Source: Inquilinus sp052113205 (GTDB taxonomy: Bacteria; Pseudomonadota; Alphaproteobacteria; DSM-16000; Inquilinaceae). Taken from it: DNA of 64,000 nt. The stretch spans positions 54,291-118,290 of the forward strand of contig NZ_JBFRCU010000013.1 of NCBI RefSeq assembly GCF_052113205.1, given 5' to 3'. Positions 25,505-34,109 of this stretch are shown here, in pieces. Position 1 is the first letter of the stretch, and each line of letters begins with the position of its first letter. Position numbers and translations under genes: made by a program. The notes beneath the pieces are model-generated. The model ran no database searches, had not been told where the DNA came from, and saw only the letters and a list, made by a program, of their open reading frames with translations.

Positions 25505-26668
25505 CTACTCCGCCGCGATCGCCGCCCCCTGCGCCGCACGGCGCGCCGCGATGCGCTGCTGCCGCCGCTCCTCGCGGATCTTCGCCCGCTCCAGCTCGCG
25601 TTGTCTCTTGATCGCCGCCACCCGGGCGGCCCTGCGCTCATCCGGAGTCTCGGCCTCGTGCAGTGCCACCGCGGCGTGGCCGAGCTGGCCGATCCGCCGG
25701 TCCTGGCGCTGGGCGTAGCGGAACGAGGCCAGCACCGCCACGTCGTCCATTTCAGTTTGGCAGTAGTAGCGCTCGAACACCTTCATGTTGAAGTCCAGCA
25801 CATGGGAATAGACATGCCGCCGGTCGTCCCGCCACTGGTGGCTGAAGCCGTGCATGACGATGTCGTAGCTCGGGAAATAGAACAGCCGCGGGTCGGTCGG
25901 CGCGTTGCGGCGGAAGAACTCGTCCATCGCCGAGCGCAGGATCGCCTTCGACACCGCATTGGCCGACAGGCAGGTCACCGGCCGGAAGGTCGCGGTCAGC
26001 GGGATCGGCGACACCGTGAACAGCACCGCCGCATCCGGCCGGAAGGCGCGGATCAGCGCATGGATCGCCTGCAGGTTCTCGAGGTTCTCGGCATGGCTGG
26101 TGACCCGGAACTTGTGCCGCGCCGGGTCGTATTTGTCCTTCGGCACCGCCCGCCAGAACACCTCGCCGGTCGGCTCGTCGTACCACACCTCGGACAGGCC
26201 GAGGGTGATGACGAACAGCTCCGCCTCGTCGAACAGCGCCTTGGTGCGCTGCCGCACCGCCTCGTCATAGCCGAACTGGGCGGCGTCATAGCCGTGCCAC
26301 AGCTCGGCCTGCGGCGTCTTGCCCAGCCAGGCCCATTCGAATTGCTGGCGGATGGCGAAGGTGTTGACCATACCGTCGCCCATGCTCGAGACATAGGCGA
26401 GATTGTCGCGCTTGGTCAGGACGTTGAAGCCGGCCTTGTGCAGGTAGCGGCTGATGTTCTCGGCGAAGCAGGAGCCGAAGGCGACGATCGGCGTGTCCTG
26501 GGTCACGAACCGCTCGGCCGGCATCCAGCCCTTGGCGAAGTAGTCGGAGACGACGCCGGCGCGCTCGAGCGACTTGTCGCTCGGGTAGAAATTCGTCGTC
26601 TCGCCGCGGAAGAACGTCGCGCTGGCCTTGCGCTGCGCGCCGTCCTGCTCGATCAGGATTCTGGACAT
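25505..26668 (-). CDS. GSCFA-domain protein
   Basis: 387 aa from the ATG at 26668; the frame extends upstream without support. The family-naming motif is intact: IVAFGSCFAENISRYL near residue 45. The rest of the GSCFA domain follows (VITLGLSEVWYD, FTVSPIPLTATF, FFPSYDIVMHGF), a pattern that looks like an SGNH/GDSL-type hydrolase (Ser in GSCF; SPIPL and YDIV blocks). The last ~70 residues are an Arg/Glu/Ala-rich coiled coil. Biochemical role unknown; some relatives sit in polysaccharide loci. Single gene, divergent from a LysR regulator. Confidence 0.85.
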   Translation of the reverse strand: MSRILIEQDGAQRKASATFFRGETTNFYPSDKSLERAGVVSDYFAKGWMPAERFVTQDTPIVAFGSCFAENISRYLHKAGFNVLTKRDNLAYVSSMGDGMVNTFAIRQQFEWAWLGKTPQAELWHGYDAAQFGYDEAVRQRTKALFDEAELFVITLGLSEVWYDEPTGEVFWRAVPKDKYDPARHKFRVTSHAENLENLQAIHALIRAFRPDAAVLFTVSPIPLTATFRPVTCLSANAVSKAILRSAMDEFFRRNAPTDPRLFYFPSYDIVMHGFSHQWRDDRRHVYSHVLDFNMKVFERYYCQTEMDDVAVLASFRYAQRQDRRIGQLGHAAVALHEAETPDERRAARVAAIKRQRELERAKIREERRQQRIAARRAAQGAAIAAE

Positions 26669-26843
26669 GGGAGATCCCTTCCGTCTAGCGACCCAGTCCA
26701 GCTGGGCCGGCAACACCTCGAAACCAGTTTTGATGCACCGCAGCATGCCAGGACGTCGTTTCCGAATCCACCCTCGATAGTCCGAAACCTTGATTTGAAG
26801 ATTTCAGGGAATCGAACCGCAGCACTCCAGCCGAGAACCGCCG

Positions 26844-27737
26844 ATGGACATCAACCGTTCCGGTGAAATGGAAGTCTTCGTCCGGGTGGTGGAGGAAGGC
26901 AGCTTCTCCGCCGCCGCCCGCCGTCTCGGCCTGACGCCGTCGGCCGTCGCCAAGCTGATCGGCCGGCTGGAGGAGCGGCTGGGGGTGCGCCTGCTGGCCC
27001 GTTCGACCCGCAGCCTGAGGCCGACGCCGGAGGGCGACCTGTTCTACGATCAGGCCAGCCGGATCCTGGCCGACATCGCCGAGGCCGAGGCCGGCGTCGC
27101 CGGCGCTTCGGCACCACGCGGGCGGCTCCGGATCAGCGCCTCGATCCCGTTCGGCACCCATTGCGTGGTGCCGCTCTTGCCGGAGTTCCGCGCCCGCTTC
27201 CCGGCGGTGACGCTGGATGTCAGTCTGACCGACGAGGTGGTCGACATCCTGGCCGAGCGCACCGATGTCGCCATCCGCCACGGGCCGTTGCGCGACAGCA
27301 GCCTGCAGGCCCGCAAGCTGGGCGCCAGCCGGCGTGCCGTGATCGCGGCGCCGTCCTATCTCGAGCGCCGCGGCGTGCCGCAGACCCCGGCCGATCTGGC
27401 CGGGCATGACTGCCTGACCTTCAACTACCGGCGCAGCTTCACCGACTGGATCCTGACCGGGCCGGACGGGCCGAAGCCGATGCAGGTGACCGGCCCGCTG
27501 GTGGTCAACAATGGCGAGACGCTGCGCCAGGCGGTGCTGGCCGGAATGGGCATCGGCCGCACGGCCCTCTATCATATCAGGCCCGACCTCGAAGCCGGCC
27601 GGCTGGTCGAGCTGCTGCCGGACCACGACCCGCGCGAGATGGAGGAGATCCACGCCGTGTTCCTGGGCCGCGGCACCATGCCGGCCCGGGTGCGCGCTTT
27701 CATCGACTTCCTGGTCGAGCGGCTGCGGTTCGAGTAG
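26844..27737 (+). CDS. LysR-family transcriptional regulator
   Basis: 297 aa. N-terminal winged helix-turn-helix (GSFSAAARRLGLTPSAVAKLIGRLE, written ~22-46) and a C-terminal periplasmic-binding-like effector domain with the family PSYLERRGVPQTPADLAGHDCL block (~165-190). Its target is unknown. The divergently transcribed GSCFA gene across a 175-bp gap is one candidate; the inverted bases GTTTC...GAAAC around 26756-26790 could be part of an operator (weak). Confidence 0.92.
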   Translation: MDINRSGEMEVFVRVVEEGSFSAAARRLGLTPSAVAKLIGRLEERLGVRLLARSTRSLRPTPEGDLFYDQASRILADIAEAEAGVAGASAPRGRLRISASIPFGTHCVVPLLPEFRARFPAVTLDVSLTDEVVDILAERTDVAIRHGPLRDSSLQARKLGASRRAVIAAPSYLERRGVPQTPADLAGHDCLTFNYRRSFTDWILTGPDGPKPMQVTGPLVVNNGETLRQAVLAGMGIGRTALYHIRPDLEAGRLVELLPDHDPREMEEIHAVFLGRGTMPARVRAFIDFLVERLRFE

Positions 27738-27765
27738 GGATTCGGCCGGCCTCGGGGGACGGGTG

Positions 27766-28518
27766 ATGACGACGGGAACCGCACGGATCGAGGCGGCGCT
27801 GGTGACGGCCCAGGTTGTGCTGGCCGAACGCTACCCGGATGCGGACTTCGCCTTCGTGGCAGGCTCCATCATTCGCGGCCAGGGTACGGCCCATTCCGAC
27901 ATCGACCTCGTAGTGGTGTACGGCCGGATCGATCGCGCCAGGCGGGAATCCTTCCGGTCGGGCGGCTTTCCGGTCGAGGCCTTCGTCCATGACCCCGCGA
28001 CGCTGCGGTGGTTCATGGATCAGGATGCGGCGCGGGGCCGCCCCAGCATCGTCACCATGGTCGCCGATGGTCGCCTCGTCGGCCCGGTCACCGCTGGGGC
28101 CGAAACCCTGCGCTCCGAGGCCCTTGGACTTCTAGCAAAGGGTCCTCCGCCGCTGGCGGCAGAACGCCGCGACGCGCTCAGATACGAGATCACCGACCTG
28201 CTCGATGATCTGCGGGATCGGCGCACGCCGCAGGAGTTGCTGGCCATCGGCGCCGCCCTCCATCAGCGGCTCGCGGATCTGATGCTGCTGGGACGCGGCC
28301 ATTGGACCGGAAGCGGGAAATGGATTCCCCGACTGCTGGCGGCGCTGGACGAATCGCTCGGCCGGGACTTCGACGAAGCCTTCCAGCGCCTGCTCGCCGA
28401 GGGTCGAGCCGATCTCCTGATCGCCTTCGCCGAAGTCGAGCTGGGACGTCATGGCGGACCGCTTTTCGAGGGCGATCGCCGCGAGGCTCCGGTCGACGCC
28501 CGTCGCTCGTCCGACTGA
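27766..28518 (+). CDS. Nucleotidyltransferase-domain protein
   Basis: 250 aa from the ATG at 27766. The N-terminal half has the minimal nucleotidyltransferase motif GSIIRGQGTAHSDIDLVVVY: the GS pair and the two Asp of DID that bind Mg-NTP. The C-terminal half is helical (DALRYEITDLLDDLRDRR, ALHQRLADLMLLGRGHW), as in aminoglycoside- or protein-modifying members of the superfamily. Target unknown. Not part of a recognisable toxin-antitoxin pair. Convergent with the GNAT gene, 5 bp apart. Confidence 0.8.
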   Translation: MTTGTARIEAALVTAQVVLAERYPDADFAFVAGSIIRGQGTAHSDIDLVVVYGRIDRARRESFRSGGFPVEAFVHDPATLRWFMDQDAARGRPSIVTMVADGRLVGPVTAGAETLRSEALGLLAKGPPPLAAERRDALRYEITDLLDDLRDRRTPQELLAIGAALHQRLADLMLLGRGHWTGSGKWIPRLLAALDESLGRDFDEAFQRLLAEGRADLLIAFAEVELGRHGGPLFEGDRREAPVDARRSSD

Positions 28519-28523
28519 CCGCC

Positions 28524-28997
28524 CTATCCCCGCGCCGCCAGCGCCGCGAGGTCGTCCCAGGCGTAGAGCAGGTTGTGCGAGCGCCAGAGCGGGCCGGGGT
28601 CGGTATAGGCGCCGGCGCGGCGGCCGCCCTGAGCCTCGTAGAAGGCGATCGCCGGATCGTTGCCGACCACGACGCCGAGGCCGAGCGCCGCATAGCCCCG
28701 TTCGGCCAGCGCCGCCGCCAGGGCGGCGAGCAGGCGGCGGCCGGTGCCGCGGCGGGCGAAGTCGCGCCCGACATAGAGGTACTTGACCTCGCCCCGGCCG
28801 TCGAAGGCGGGGTCGCCGGGCGGCCCGGCCAGGCCGAAGCCGGCCAGCGCGCCGTCGATCTCGGCGACCAGGGCGATCTGCGCCGGATCGGCCAGGGTCG
28901 CCTCCCAGCGAGCTTGGCGGCGGGCGACGTCGAGCGCGGCCGCGGCCTCGGGTGGCGCCAGGTCGCGATAGGTGTCGCGCCAGACCGCGACATGCAA
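28524..28997 (-). CDS. GNAT-family N-acetyltransferase (true start probably further upstream)
   Basis: 157 aa from the TTG at 28997, but this start cuts off the first strand of the GNAT fold. The frame stays open upstream and reads TDVIRPVVATDAPAIAAL, a normal GNAT N-terminus, back to an ATC at 29054 (encoding MPTDVIRP if used as start) with GGAG seven bases before it. No ATG, GTG or TTG lies in that interval. The acetyl-CoA site is clear: YLYVGRDFARRGTGRRLLAAL, and the C-terminal AIAFYEAQGGRRAG. Substrate unknown. If ATC is used the gene overlaps the end of the upstream gene by 11 bp. Confidence 0.82.
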   Translation of the reverse strand: MHVAVWRDTYRDLAPPEAAAALDVARRQARWEATLADPAQIALVAEIDGALAGFGLAGPPGDPAFDGRGEVKYLYVGRDFARRGTGRRLLAALAAALAERGYAALGLGVVVGNDPAIAFYEAQGGRRAGAYTDPGPLWRSHNLLYAWDDLAALAARG

Positions 28998-29043
28998 CGC
29001 GGCGATGGCCGGCGCATCGGTGGCGACGACGGGCCGGATGACG

Positions 29044-29388
29044 TCAGTAGGGATCGCTGGTCTCCAGAATCTCCTGCCCCATCAGCACGCAATCGCCAGG
29101 GATCTGCGCATAGATGAAGTGCATGCGGTACTCGCCCTTGTAGATATAGCCCATCACCTCGAGTACGTCGAAGTGGCCCTTGCCCTGTAGCGCCTTGACC
29201 GTGCCGACCAGCTTGGCAGTGTCGTCCACCGACATCGACAGGTCGCTCTCTCCGAAATGAAAGGCCAGCAGCTTGCGAGCATGGTCGACCGCGTCGGCGG
29301 CGCAGGGATGCGGCGTCTCTGCCCCGGCAGGACCGGCCGCTGCCATCAGTGCGACGGCCGCGACCGCGGATATCAGCCGGAGCGTCAT
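29044..29388 (-). CDS. Small exported protein of unknown function
   Basis: 114 aa. Signal peptide (LRLISAVAAVALMAAAGPAGA), then a ~90-residue mature domain with two Cys (PHPCAADAV and PGDCVLMG) that could form a disulfide, and a beta-rich core (FDVLEVMGYIYKGEYRMHFIYAQ). I do not recognise a named family. The ATG overlaps the GST stop (ATGA), so it is coupled to the upstream GST gene and followed directly by the GNAT gene: a three-gene operon. Confidence 0.75.
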   Translation of the reverse strand: MTLRLISAVAAVALMAAAGPAGAETPHPCAADAVDHARKLLAFHFGESDLSMSVDDTAKLVGTVKALQGKGHFDVLEVMGYIYKGEYRMHFIYAQIPGDCVLMGQEILETSDPY

Positions 29389-30035
29389 GCCGCGCTCTGC
29401 GCCGCGTCCCGGGCCTGGGCGCGCTGCACCGCCGGACGCGTCGCCAGCGTGGCGAGATAGGCCGCCAGGGTCGGATTCTCCGGCAGCTTGCCCCAACCCT
29501 GCAGCCATTGCAGCAGCGACCCGATCAGCACGTCGGCGGCGCTGAAGCCGGCGCCGAGCAGATAGGGCCCGCCGGCCTGCAGCGTCGCCTCGACCCGCCG
29601 CAGCGCCTCCGGAAAGGGGCACCAGCCCAGGGTGCTGGCCGGCGGCTCCTCCCGGCGCGGGAACACCGAATCGGACAGCGCCGGCTCGAGCACCGAAGGG
29701 CAGTAGCCGATCCAGCTGGCATAGGCGGCGCGTTCGCGCGAGCCGACCGGTGGCGCGAGGCCGGCCTCGGGCAGGGTGTCGGCGACATAGGCGCAGATCG
29801 CGGCGCTCTCGGTCACCACCGCCGGCGGCGACCAGTCCCCGGCCGGGCCGAGGTCGATCAGCGCCGGCACCTTGCCGGCCGGATTGATGGCGAGATAGGC
29901 GGGGTCCTTGTGCGTCGCCTTGGCGAAGTCGTGCTGGGCGACCGCGAAGGGCACCCCGGTCTCCTCCATCAGCCACAGGATGCGGCTGGAGCGGGAGCGC
30001 GGCGCATGGTGCAGGATGTAGCGCGGCGTGGTCAT
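29385..30035 (-). CDS. Glutathione S-transferase-family protein
   Basis: 216 aa. N-terminal thioredoxin-like domain with HHAPRSRSSRILWLMEE (Ser in the catalytic/glutathione-activating region), NPAGKVPALID (cis-Pro) and VVTESAAICAYVAD (Glu-Ser for the gamma-glutamyl group), then the helical C-terminal domain (GAGFSAADVLIGSLLQW). A beta/zeta-like detoxification enzyme; substrate unknown. First gene of the GST - small exported protein - GNAT group. Confidence 0.9.
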   Translation of the reverse strand: MTTPRYILHHAPRSRSSRILWLMEETGVPFAVAQHDFAKATHKDPAYLAINPAGKVPALIDLGPAGDWSPPAVVTESAAICAYVADTLPEAGLAPPVGSRERAAYASWIGYCPSVLEPALSDSVFPRREEPPASTLGWCPFPEALRRVEATLQAGGPYLLGAGFSAADVLIGSLLQWLQGWGKLPENPTLAAYLATLATRPAVQRAQARDAAQSAA

Positions 30036-30104
30036 GAATCCTCCCCCGAGGAATGTCGTCGTGGCGGCAGTGAACCACAGGTGAGGAGTGTGAAGCGAGA
30101 GGGC

Positions 30105-30656
30105 TCAGACCGCCAGCGACAGCGCCTGCGGCCTTGCGCCCTCCAGCTCCAGCAGCGCCGCCTTGCGGTGCAGGCCGCCGCCATAGGCGGTCAGGGTGCC
30201 GTCGCTGCCGACCAAGCGGTGGCAGGGCACGATCACCGAGATCGGGTTGGCGCCGTTGGCGGCGCCGACGGCACGGGCCGCCTGCGGCCGGTCGAGCCGC
30301 AGCGCCAGGTCGCGATAGGTCAGGACGGTGCCGCAGGGGATGTCGCAGAGCGCCGCCCAGACCCGACGCTGGAACGGCGTGCCGAAGGGCGCCATCGGCA
30401 GGTCGAACACCCGTCGCCGGCCGGCAAAGTATTCGGCGAGTTGATCCGCGACCGGACGGAGCGCCACGGCGTCGGCCGGCCCGGTCTGCAGACCTTGGCG
30501 AGCCGCGCGGCGCTGGCTGAAGGTGGGGGTGCCGTCGGCGCCGTCGAAATCCAGGCCGACCAGGGCGCCCGTGGCGTCGACCAGGGCGAGCATCGGACCG
30601 AGCGGCGTGTCGATCGTGCCGGCGGTGATCGGCGGGATTGGATCGGCGAAGATCAT
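30105..30656 (-). CDS. ogt: Methylated-DNA-protein-cysteine methyltransferase
   Basis: 183 aa from the ATG at 30656 (another ATG at 30683). DNA repair: moves the methyl group of O6-methylguanine onto its own Cys. The active site PCHRLVG carries the acceptor Cys (about 145); upstream are the DNA-binding helix (TPFQRRVWAALCDIPCGTVLTYRDLA) and the Asn hinge in GAANGANPISVIV. The N-terminal ribonuclease-like domain is present and no AraC domain is fused, so it is Ogt rather than Ada. It starts ~50 bp after the large carbohydrate-active enzyme gene on the same strand. Confidence 0.94.
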   Translation of the reverse strand: MIFADPIPPITAGTIDTPLGPMLALVDATGALVGLDFDGADGTPTFSQRRAARQGLQTGPADAVALRPVADQLAEYFAGRRRVFDLPMAPFGTPFQRRVWAALCDIPCGTVLTYRDLALRLDRPQAARAVGAANGANPISVIVPCHRLVGSDGTLTAYGGGLHRKAALLELEGARPQALSLAV

Positions 30657-30708
30657 GGCTGCATCCCAGCCACCGGCGACCATATCCGCAACCCGGAACT
30701 TGCGGCGC

Positions 30709-33700
30709 TCATGCCCCCGCGGGCCGGCCGAAGCGCCGCCGCTGGCCGCCCCGCACCAGCTCCACCGCCAGATCCGGATGGGCGGAGGGCAGCAGCGGGT
30801 CGGTGATCCGCTCGCCGAAGCTGCGGCGCAGGCCGAAGACGTGGCACAGCATCAGGTTGGTCGTCAGGCCCGGCCCGCTGGAATAGACCCGCCAGCCGCC
30901 ATCCGCGGCGATCGCGCCCTGCTTCACCAGGGCCCAGTCGGCGCCGGCGGCGTAGCGGTCGGCGAAGGCGGCGTCGCTGGAGCTGAAATAGGCGTTGCGC
31001 TGGCGCGGCATCGCGTTCGGCACCACCTCGGTCGACGCCACCGGGCTGGCCTGCAGCAGGATCCGCCACACCGCATCCGCCTCGCCATGCGCCGCCATCG
31101 CCTCGCCGGCGCGGAGATGGGCGTGGGTGTACATCAGCCCGATCTCGCGGCCGAAGAAGGCGGCGGATTCGGCCCGGCGGAACAGGGTCTCGACCCCGCC
31201 GCGATAGGTCACCGGCCGGTCCATCAGCCGGATGCCGTCCGGGAAGGTCAGGTGCTCGCGGATCAGCTCGAGATGGCGCTCGACCGCCTCGCCCGCGAAC
31301 AGCCCGGCGATCAGCGCCCGCTTCATCGGCAGCAGCGAATAGTGCAGGCCGGTGCGGGTGTCGTCCGGATGCAGCAGCAGCTCGGCCACCGTGCCGTCGG
31401 GGTTGAACACGGCATAGCCGGCCAGCACCCCGTCGCGCACCAGATGGCGCTGCAGGTCCCAGTGCATCGACCCGGCCAGGGCTTCGATCTCACGCGCCTT
31501 GGCCGGACGGCCGGCATGGTCCAGCACCGCGGCCCAGCGGTTGAGCTGCTGGATCAGCAGGGCCACGGTCCAGGCGCTGACCATCCAGTCGCGCAGATGC
31601 GGGTCGACCGGCTGCAGCGAATCGTTCCAGTCGCCCTCGCCGTAGCGCAGCAGCCGGGTGCCGGGGATGAAGCGCTCCTGCACCACCGCGACGATGCGGT
31701 CGATATGAGCCGAGACCGGGTCCTGCCGCTCGGTGCGGGTGAAGTCCTGCTCGTTGCGCCAGGCCACCGGCTCGTCCAGGAAGGCCATGTCGCCGGTGGC
31801 CTCGATGTAGTCGCACAGCGCCTTCAGCGGCCAGACGATGACATCGCCATGGGCATGTCGGTCCTGAATCGGCGCGTAGGGCTCCAGCATGAACCATTGC
31901 GGCCAGTCGCCCCGGCCCTCGTATTGCTGGGCGAAGACCGTGCGCAGCACCTGCTTCGCCGCCGCGTCGTGCTCCAGCGCCAGCAGGAACTCCAGCGCGC
32001 CCTGGCAGACGTCGCGCGTGCCCCAGGCGCCGCCGGTGTACTGCTCCAGCCCGTGCGGCACGGTCAGGTGGATCATCGCGTCATGCGCCAGCCAGGGGAA
32101 GGCGGCGTCCAGCGCCGCACCCTCCGACCCGCCGCCGGTGACCCGCAGGCCGCGCGTCACCTCCGCCCAATGGGCGTTGGCCGAGCCCAGCATCTCGTCG
32201 AAGGACACGCCGGCGGCGTAGCGGTCGGCCAAGGCGGCGGCCGCTGCCGCGTCGGTCAGCGATCCGGTGACGGCGAAGCCGAAGCCGGCGACCGTCCCGG
32301 TGCGCAGCGCGATGTATCCGCCGCCCCGGCCCTGCCCGTCGGCATAGAGCAGCTCGTCGCCGCCGACCGCCTCGATCGCGTCGGGGGTCGGGGTCACCAG
32401 ATGGTAGACCGAATCGGGATAGCGCTGGCCCCACAGCCAGTCCGGGTCGGGGCGGAAGGCGATGCGCTTGGCTGTCGCGTCGATCGAGACCCGCCCCGCC
32501 TGCTCCAGCTCACGCTCGCCGAGCACGAGATGGCCGAGGACGAGGAAGCGGCAGGCCGCGCCTTCGACCTCCACCCGCCACTGCATCGCCGTGTCGGCGC
32601 CCGAGACGGCGGCGCGGACGGCCACGGTCCGGCCGCCGAAGCGGTAGATCCAGCGGGCCTCCGCCAGCCCCATCTCGAAGGCGGAGGGCACCGACAGCAG
32701 CCGCCAGCCTTCGCCCGCATCCACCAGGATGCGCAGGCCCGAGGCGCGGGTGATGTTGTAGGGGTCGCGCGAGACCGAAAACAGCTTGTGGAACGAGGTG
32801 TTGCCGATTGTCAGCTGGGCGGCGAAGACGCCATGCGCCCAGACCGTGGCGCAGAGCAGGTCGTCGGTCGGCAGCAGCGCCGCGCCGGAGCGCAGCAGCG
32901 CGCCATGGCGGCGGCGCAGGTCCCGCTCCTTGGCCCGCAGCACGACGTGGCGATTGAGGTCGCCTTCATCGACGAAGAAGGATTGCAGCGCCCCGTCCTG
33001 CCGCTCCTCCAGCCGCCGGGTCGGCCAGAGGTGGTCGAGCGCGGCGGTGTCGAGATCCTCGGCCACCAGCGGCGGGGCGTCCTGCAGCAGGCCGCGCACC
33101 GGGGTCTCCAGCGCCACCTCGGCCGGACGGAAGGATTCGGCGGCTTGCAGCGCCTGGTCGACCACGGCCAGGTCGGCATCCGCCGACGCCGCCTTGTGAT
33201 CGGGCACGAACAGGCCGAAGAAGCTCCAGGTTGTCTTGGCGCCGGGCGCCAGCGTGACGGGGGCGGAGGCGATGGCCGGGCAGGCGACCTCGTGCTGCAG
33301 CCGTTCGTTCGGCAGGTCGCCCGTGACCTCGGCGCGGTCGCGGAAGCCGGGACCGAAGCTTTGCGCCGCATCGGTGGCGAAGCCCGAAGCACCCTCCAGG
33401 CAGCCATGCGCCACCCAGGGGATCCGGCCGCTTTGGGCCAGGGCCTGGCGGCTCATCACCACCGGCCCCAGCTTGGGATGCCGGGCAACGTGGTGGTCGG
33501 TGTATTGCGACCCATAGGCCTCGTTGTTCATCAGGAAGCCGCGGCTGCCGAGGCCGATATCCTGCAGCAGGACCGCCGAGACCTCGGCCGCCGCGCCCTT
33601 GTTCTCGACCTCGACCCGCCACAGCCAGAGATCGGCGTCCGGCGCCAGCCACAGGGTGACGCGATGCGCCAGGCCGTCGCTCTCCCCGGCCCAGACGAAT

Positions 33701-33975
33701 CGGTCCGGCCCCACGCCGACCTGCAGCCGCGCCGCCGGCCCGACCGCCTCGACCACCCGGCCGCCGCCGAGCCGAAGCAGAAGCCGGCCGATGCCGCCCG
33801 CGACCGGCGATCCCAGCACCTGGTTGACCAGCACCGGGTCGCTCTTCTCATCCGCCCGGTGCGACAGGGCGAACAGCGCGCCGTTCGGCAGCAGGGCGGC
33901 GGCGAGGCCGGTGCGGTTGGCGATCCGGCGCAGCCCGAGATCGGCGTCGCGCGGCAGGATGAAGTCGGCCGTCAT
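30709..33975 (-). CDS. GH94/GH36-like carbohydrate-active enzyme, 1088 aa
   Basis: N-terminal ~300 residues form a beta-sandwich (LLPNGALFALSH, RVEVENKGAAAEVSAVLLQDI), a second sandwich-like region spans ~330-600, and the C-terminal ~450 residues an (alpha/alpha)6 barrel (GTRDVCQGALEFLLALE, then GDVIVWPLKALCDYIEATGD). The block RYGEGDWNDSLQPVD around 790 contains the GDWND motif in which the Asp is the general acid of GH94 phosphorylases (cellobiose/chitobiose phosphorylase relatives); similar proteins are annotated GH36-type. It may phosphorolyse a beta-glucan or oligosaccharide; the substrate cannot be read. No sugar transporter is adjacent. Confidence 0.8.
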   Translation of the reverse strand: MTADFILPRDADLGLRRIANRTGLAAALLPNGALFALSHRADEKSDPVLVNQVLGSPVAGGIGRLLLRLGGGRVVEAVGPAARLQVGVGPDRFVWAGESDGLAHRVTLWLAPDADLWLWRVEVENKGAAAEVSAVLLQDIGLGSRGFLMNNEAYGSQYTDHHVARHPKLGPVVMSRQALAQSGRIPWVAHGCLEGASGFATDAAQSFGPGFRDRAEVTGDLPNERLQHEVACPAIASAPVTLAPGAKTTWSFFGLFVPDHKAASADADLAVVDQALQAAESFRPAEVALETPVRGLLQDAPPLVAEDLDTAALDHLWPTRRLEERQDGALQSFFVDEGDLNRHVVLRAKERDLRRRHGALLRSGAALLPTDDLLCATVWAHGVFAAQLTIGNTSFHKLFSVSRDPYNITRASGLRILVDAGEGWRLLSVPSAFEMGLAEARWIYRFGGRTVAVRAAVSGADTAMQWRVEVEGAACRFLVLGHLVLGERELEQAGRVSIDATAKRIAFRPDPDWLWGQRYPDSVYHLVTPTPDAIEAVGGDELLYADGQGRGGGYIALRTGTVAGFGFAVTGSLTDAAAAAALADRYAAGVSFDEMLGSANAHWAEVTRGLRVTGGGSEGAALDAAFPWLAHDAMIHLTVPHGLEQYTGGAWGTRDVCQGALEFLLALEHDAAAKQVLRTVFAQQYEGRGDWPQWFMLEPYAPIQDRHAHGDVIVWPLKALCDYIEATGDMAFLDEPVAWRNEQDFTRTERQDPVSAHIDRIVAVVQERFIPGTRLLRYGEGDWNDSLQPVDPHLRDWMVSAWTVALLIQQLNRWAAVLDHAGRPAKAREIEALAGSMHWDLQRHLVRDGVLAGYAVFNPDGTVAELLLHPDDTRTGLHYSLLPMKRALIAGLFAGEAVERHLELIREHLTFPDGIRLMDRPVTYRGGVETLFRRAESAAFFGREIGLMYTHAHLRAGEAMAAHGEADAVWRILLQASPVASTEVVPNAMPRQRNAYFSSSDAAFADRYAAGADWALVKQGAIAADGGWRVYSSGPGLTTNLMLCHVFGLRRSFGERITDPLLPSAHPDLAVELVRGGQRRRFGRPAGA

Positions 33976-34109
33976 TGTTGTTCCCTCCGTCCGGGTTCCC
34001 CTTCTACCCTGCCCCGGAGCCGATGCCTATGGGACCCGATACCTGCCTTGGCATCGTCGCAATTCGCCCCTCTACTCCCGCCCAACTGCAACTCCTTCGG
34101 GATTCGACC

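Noticed and set aside
27766..28997. Toxin-antitoxin pair of nucleotidyltransferase and GNAT
   Set aside because: The genes are convergent, not an operon, and the nucleotidyltransferase has a long helical tail unlike MNT antitoxins; no HEPN partner.
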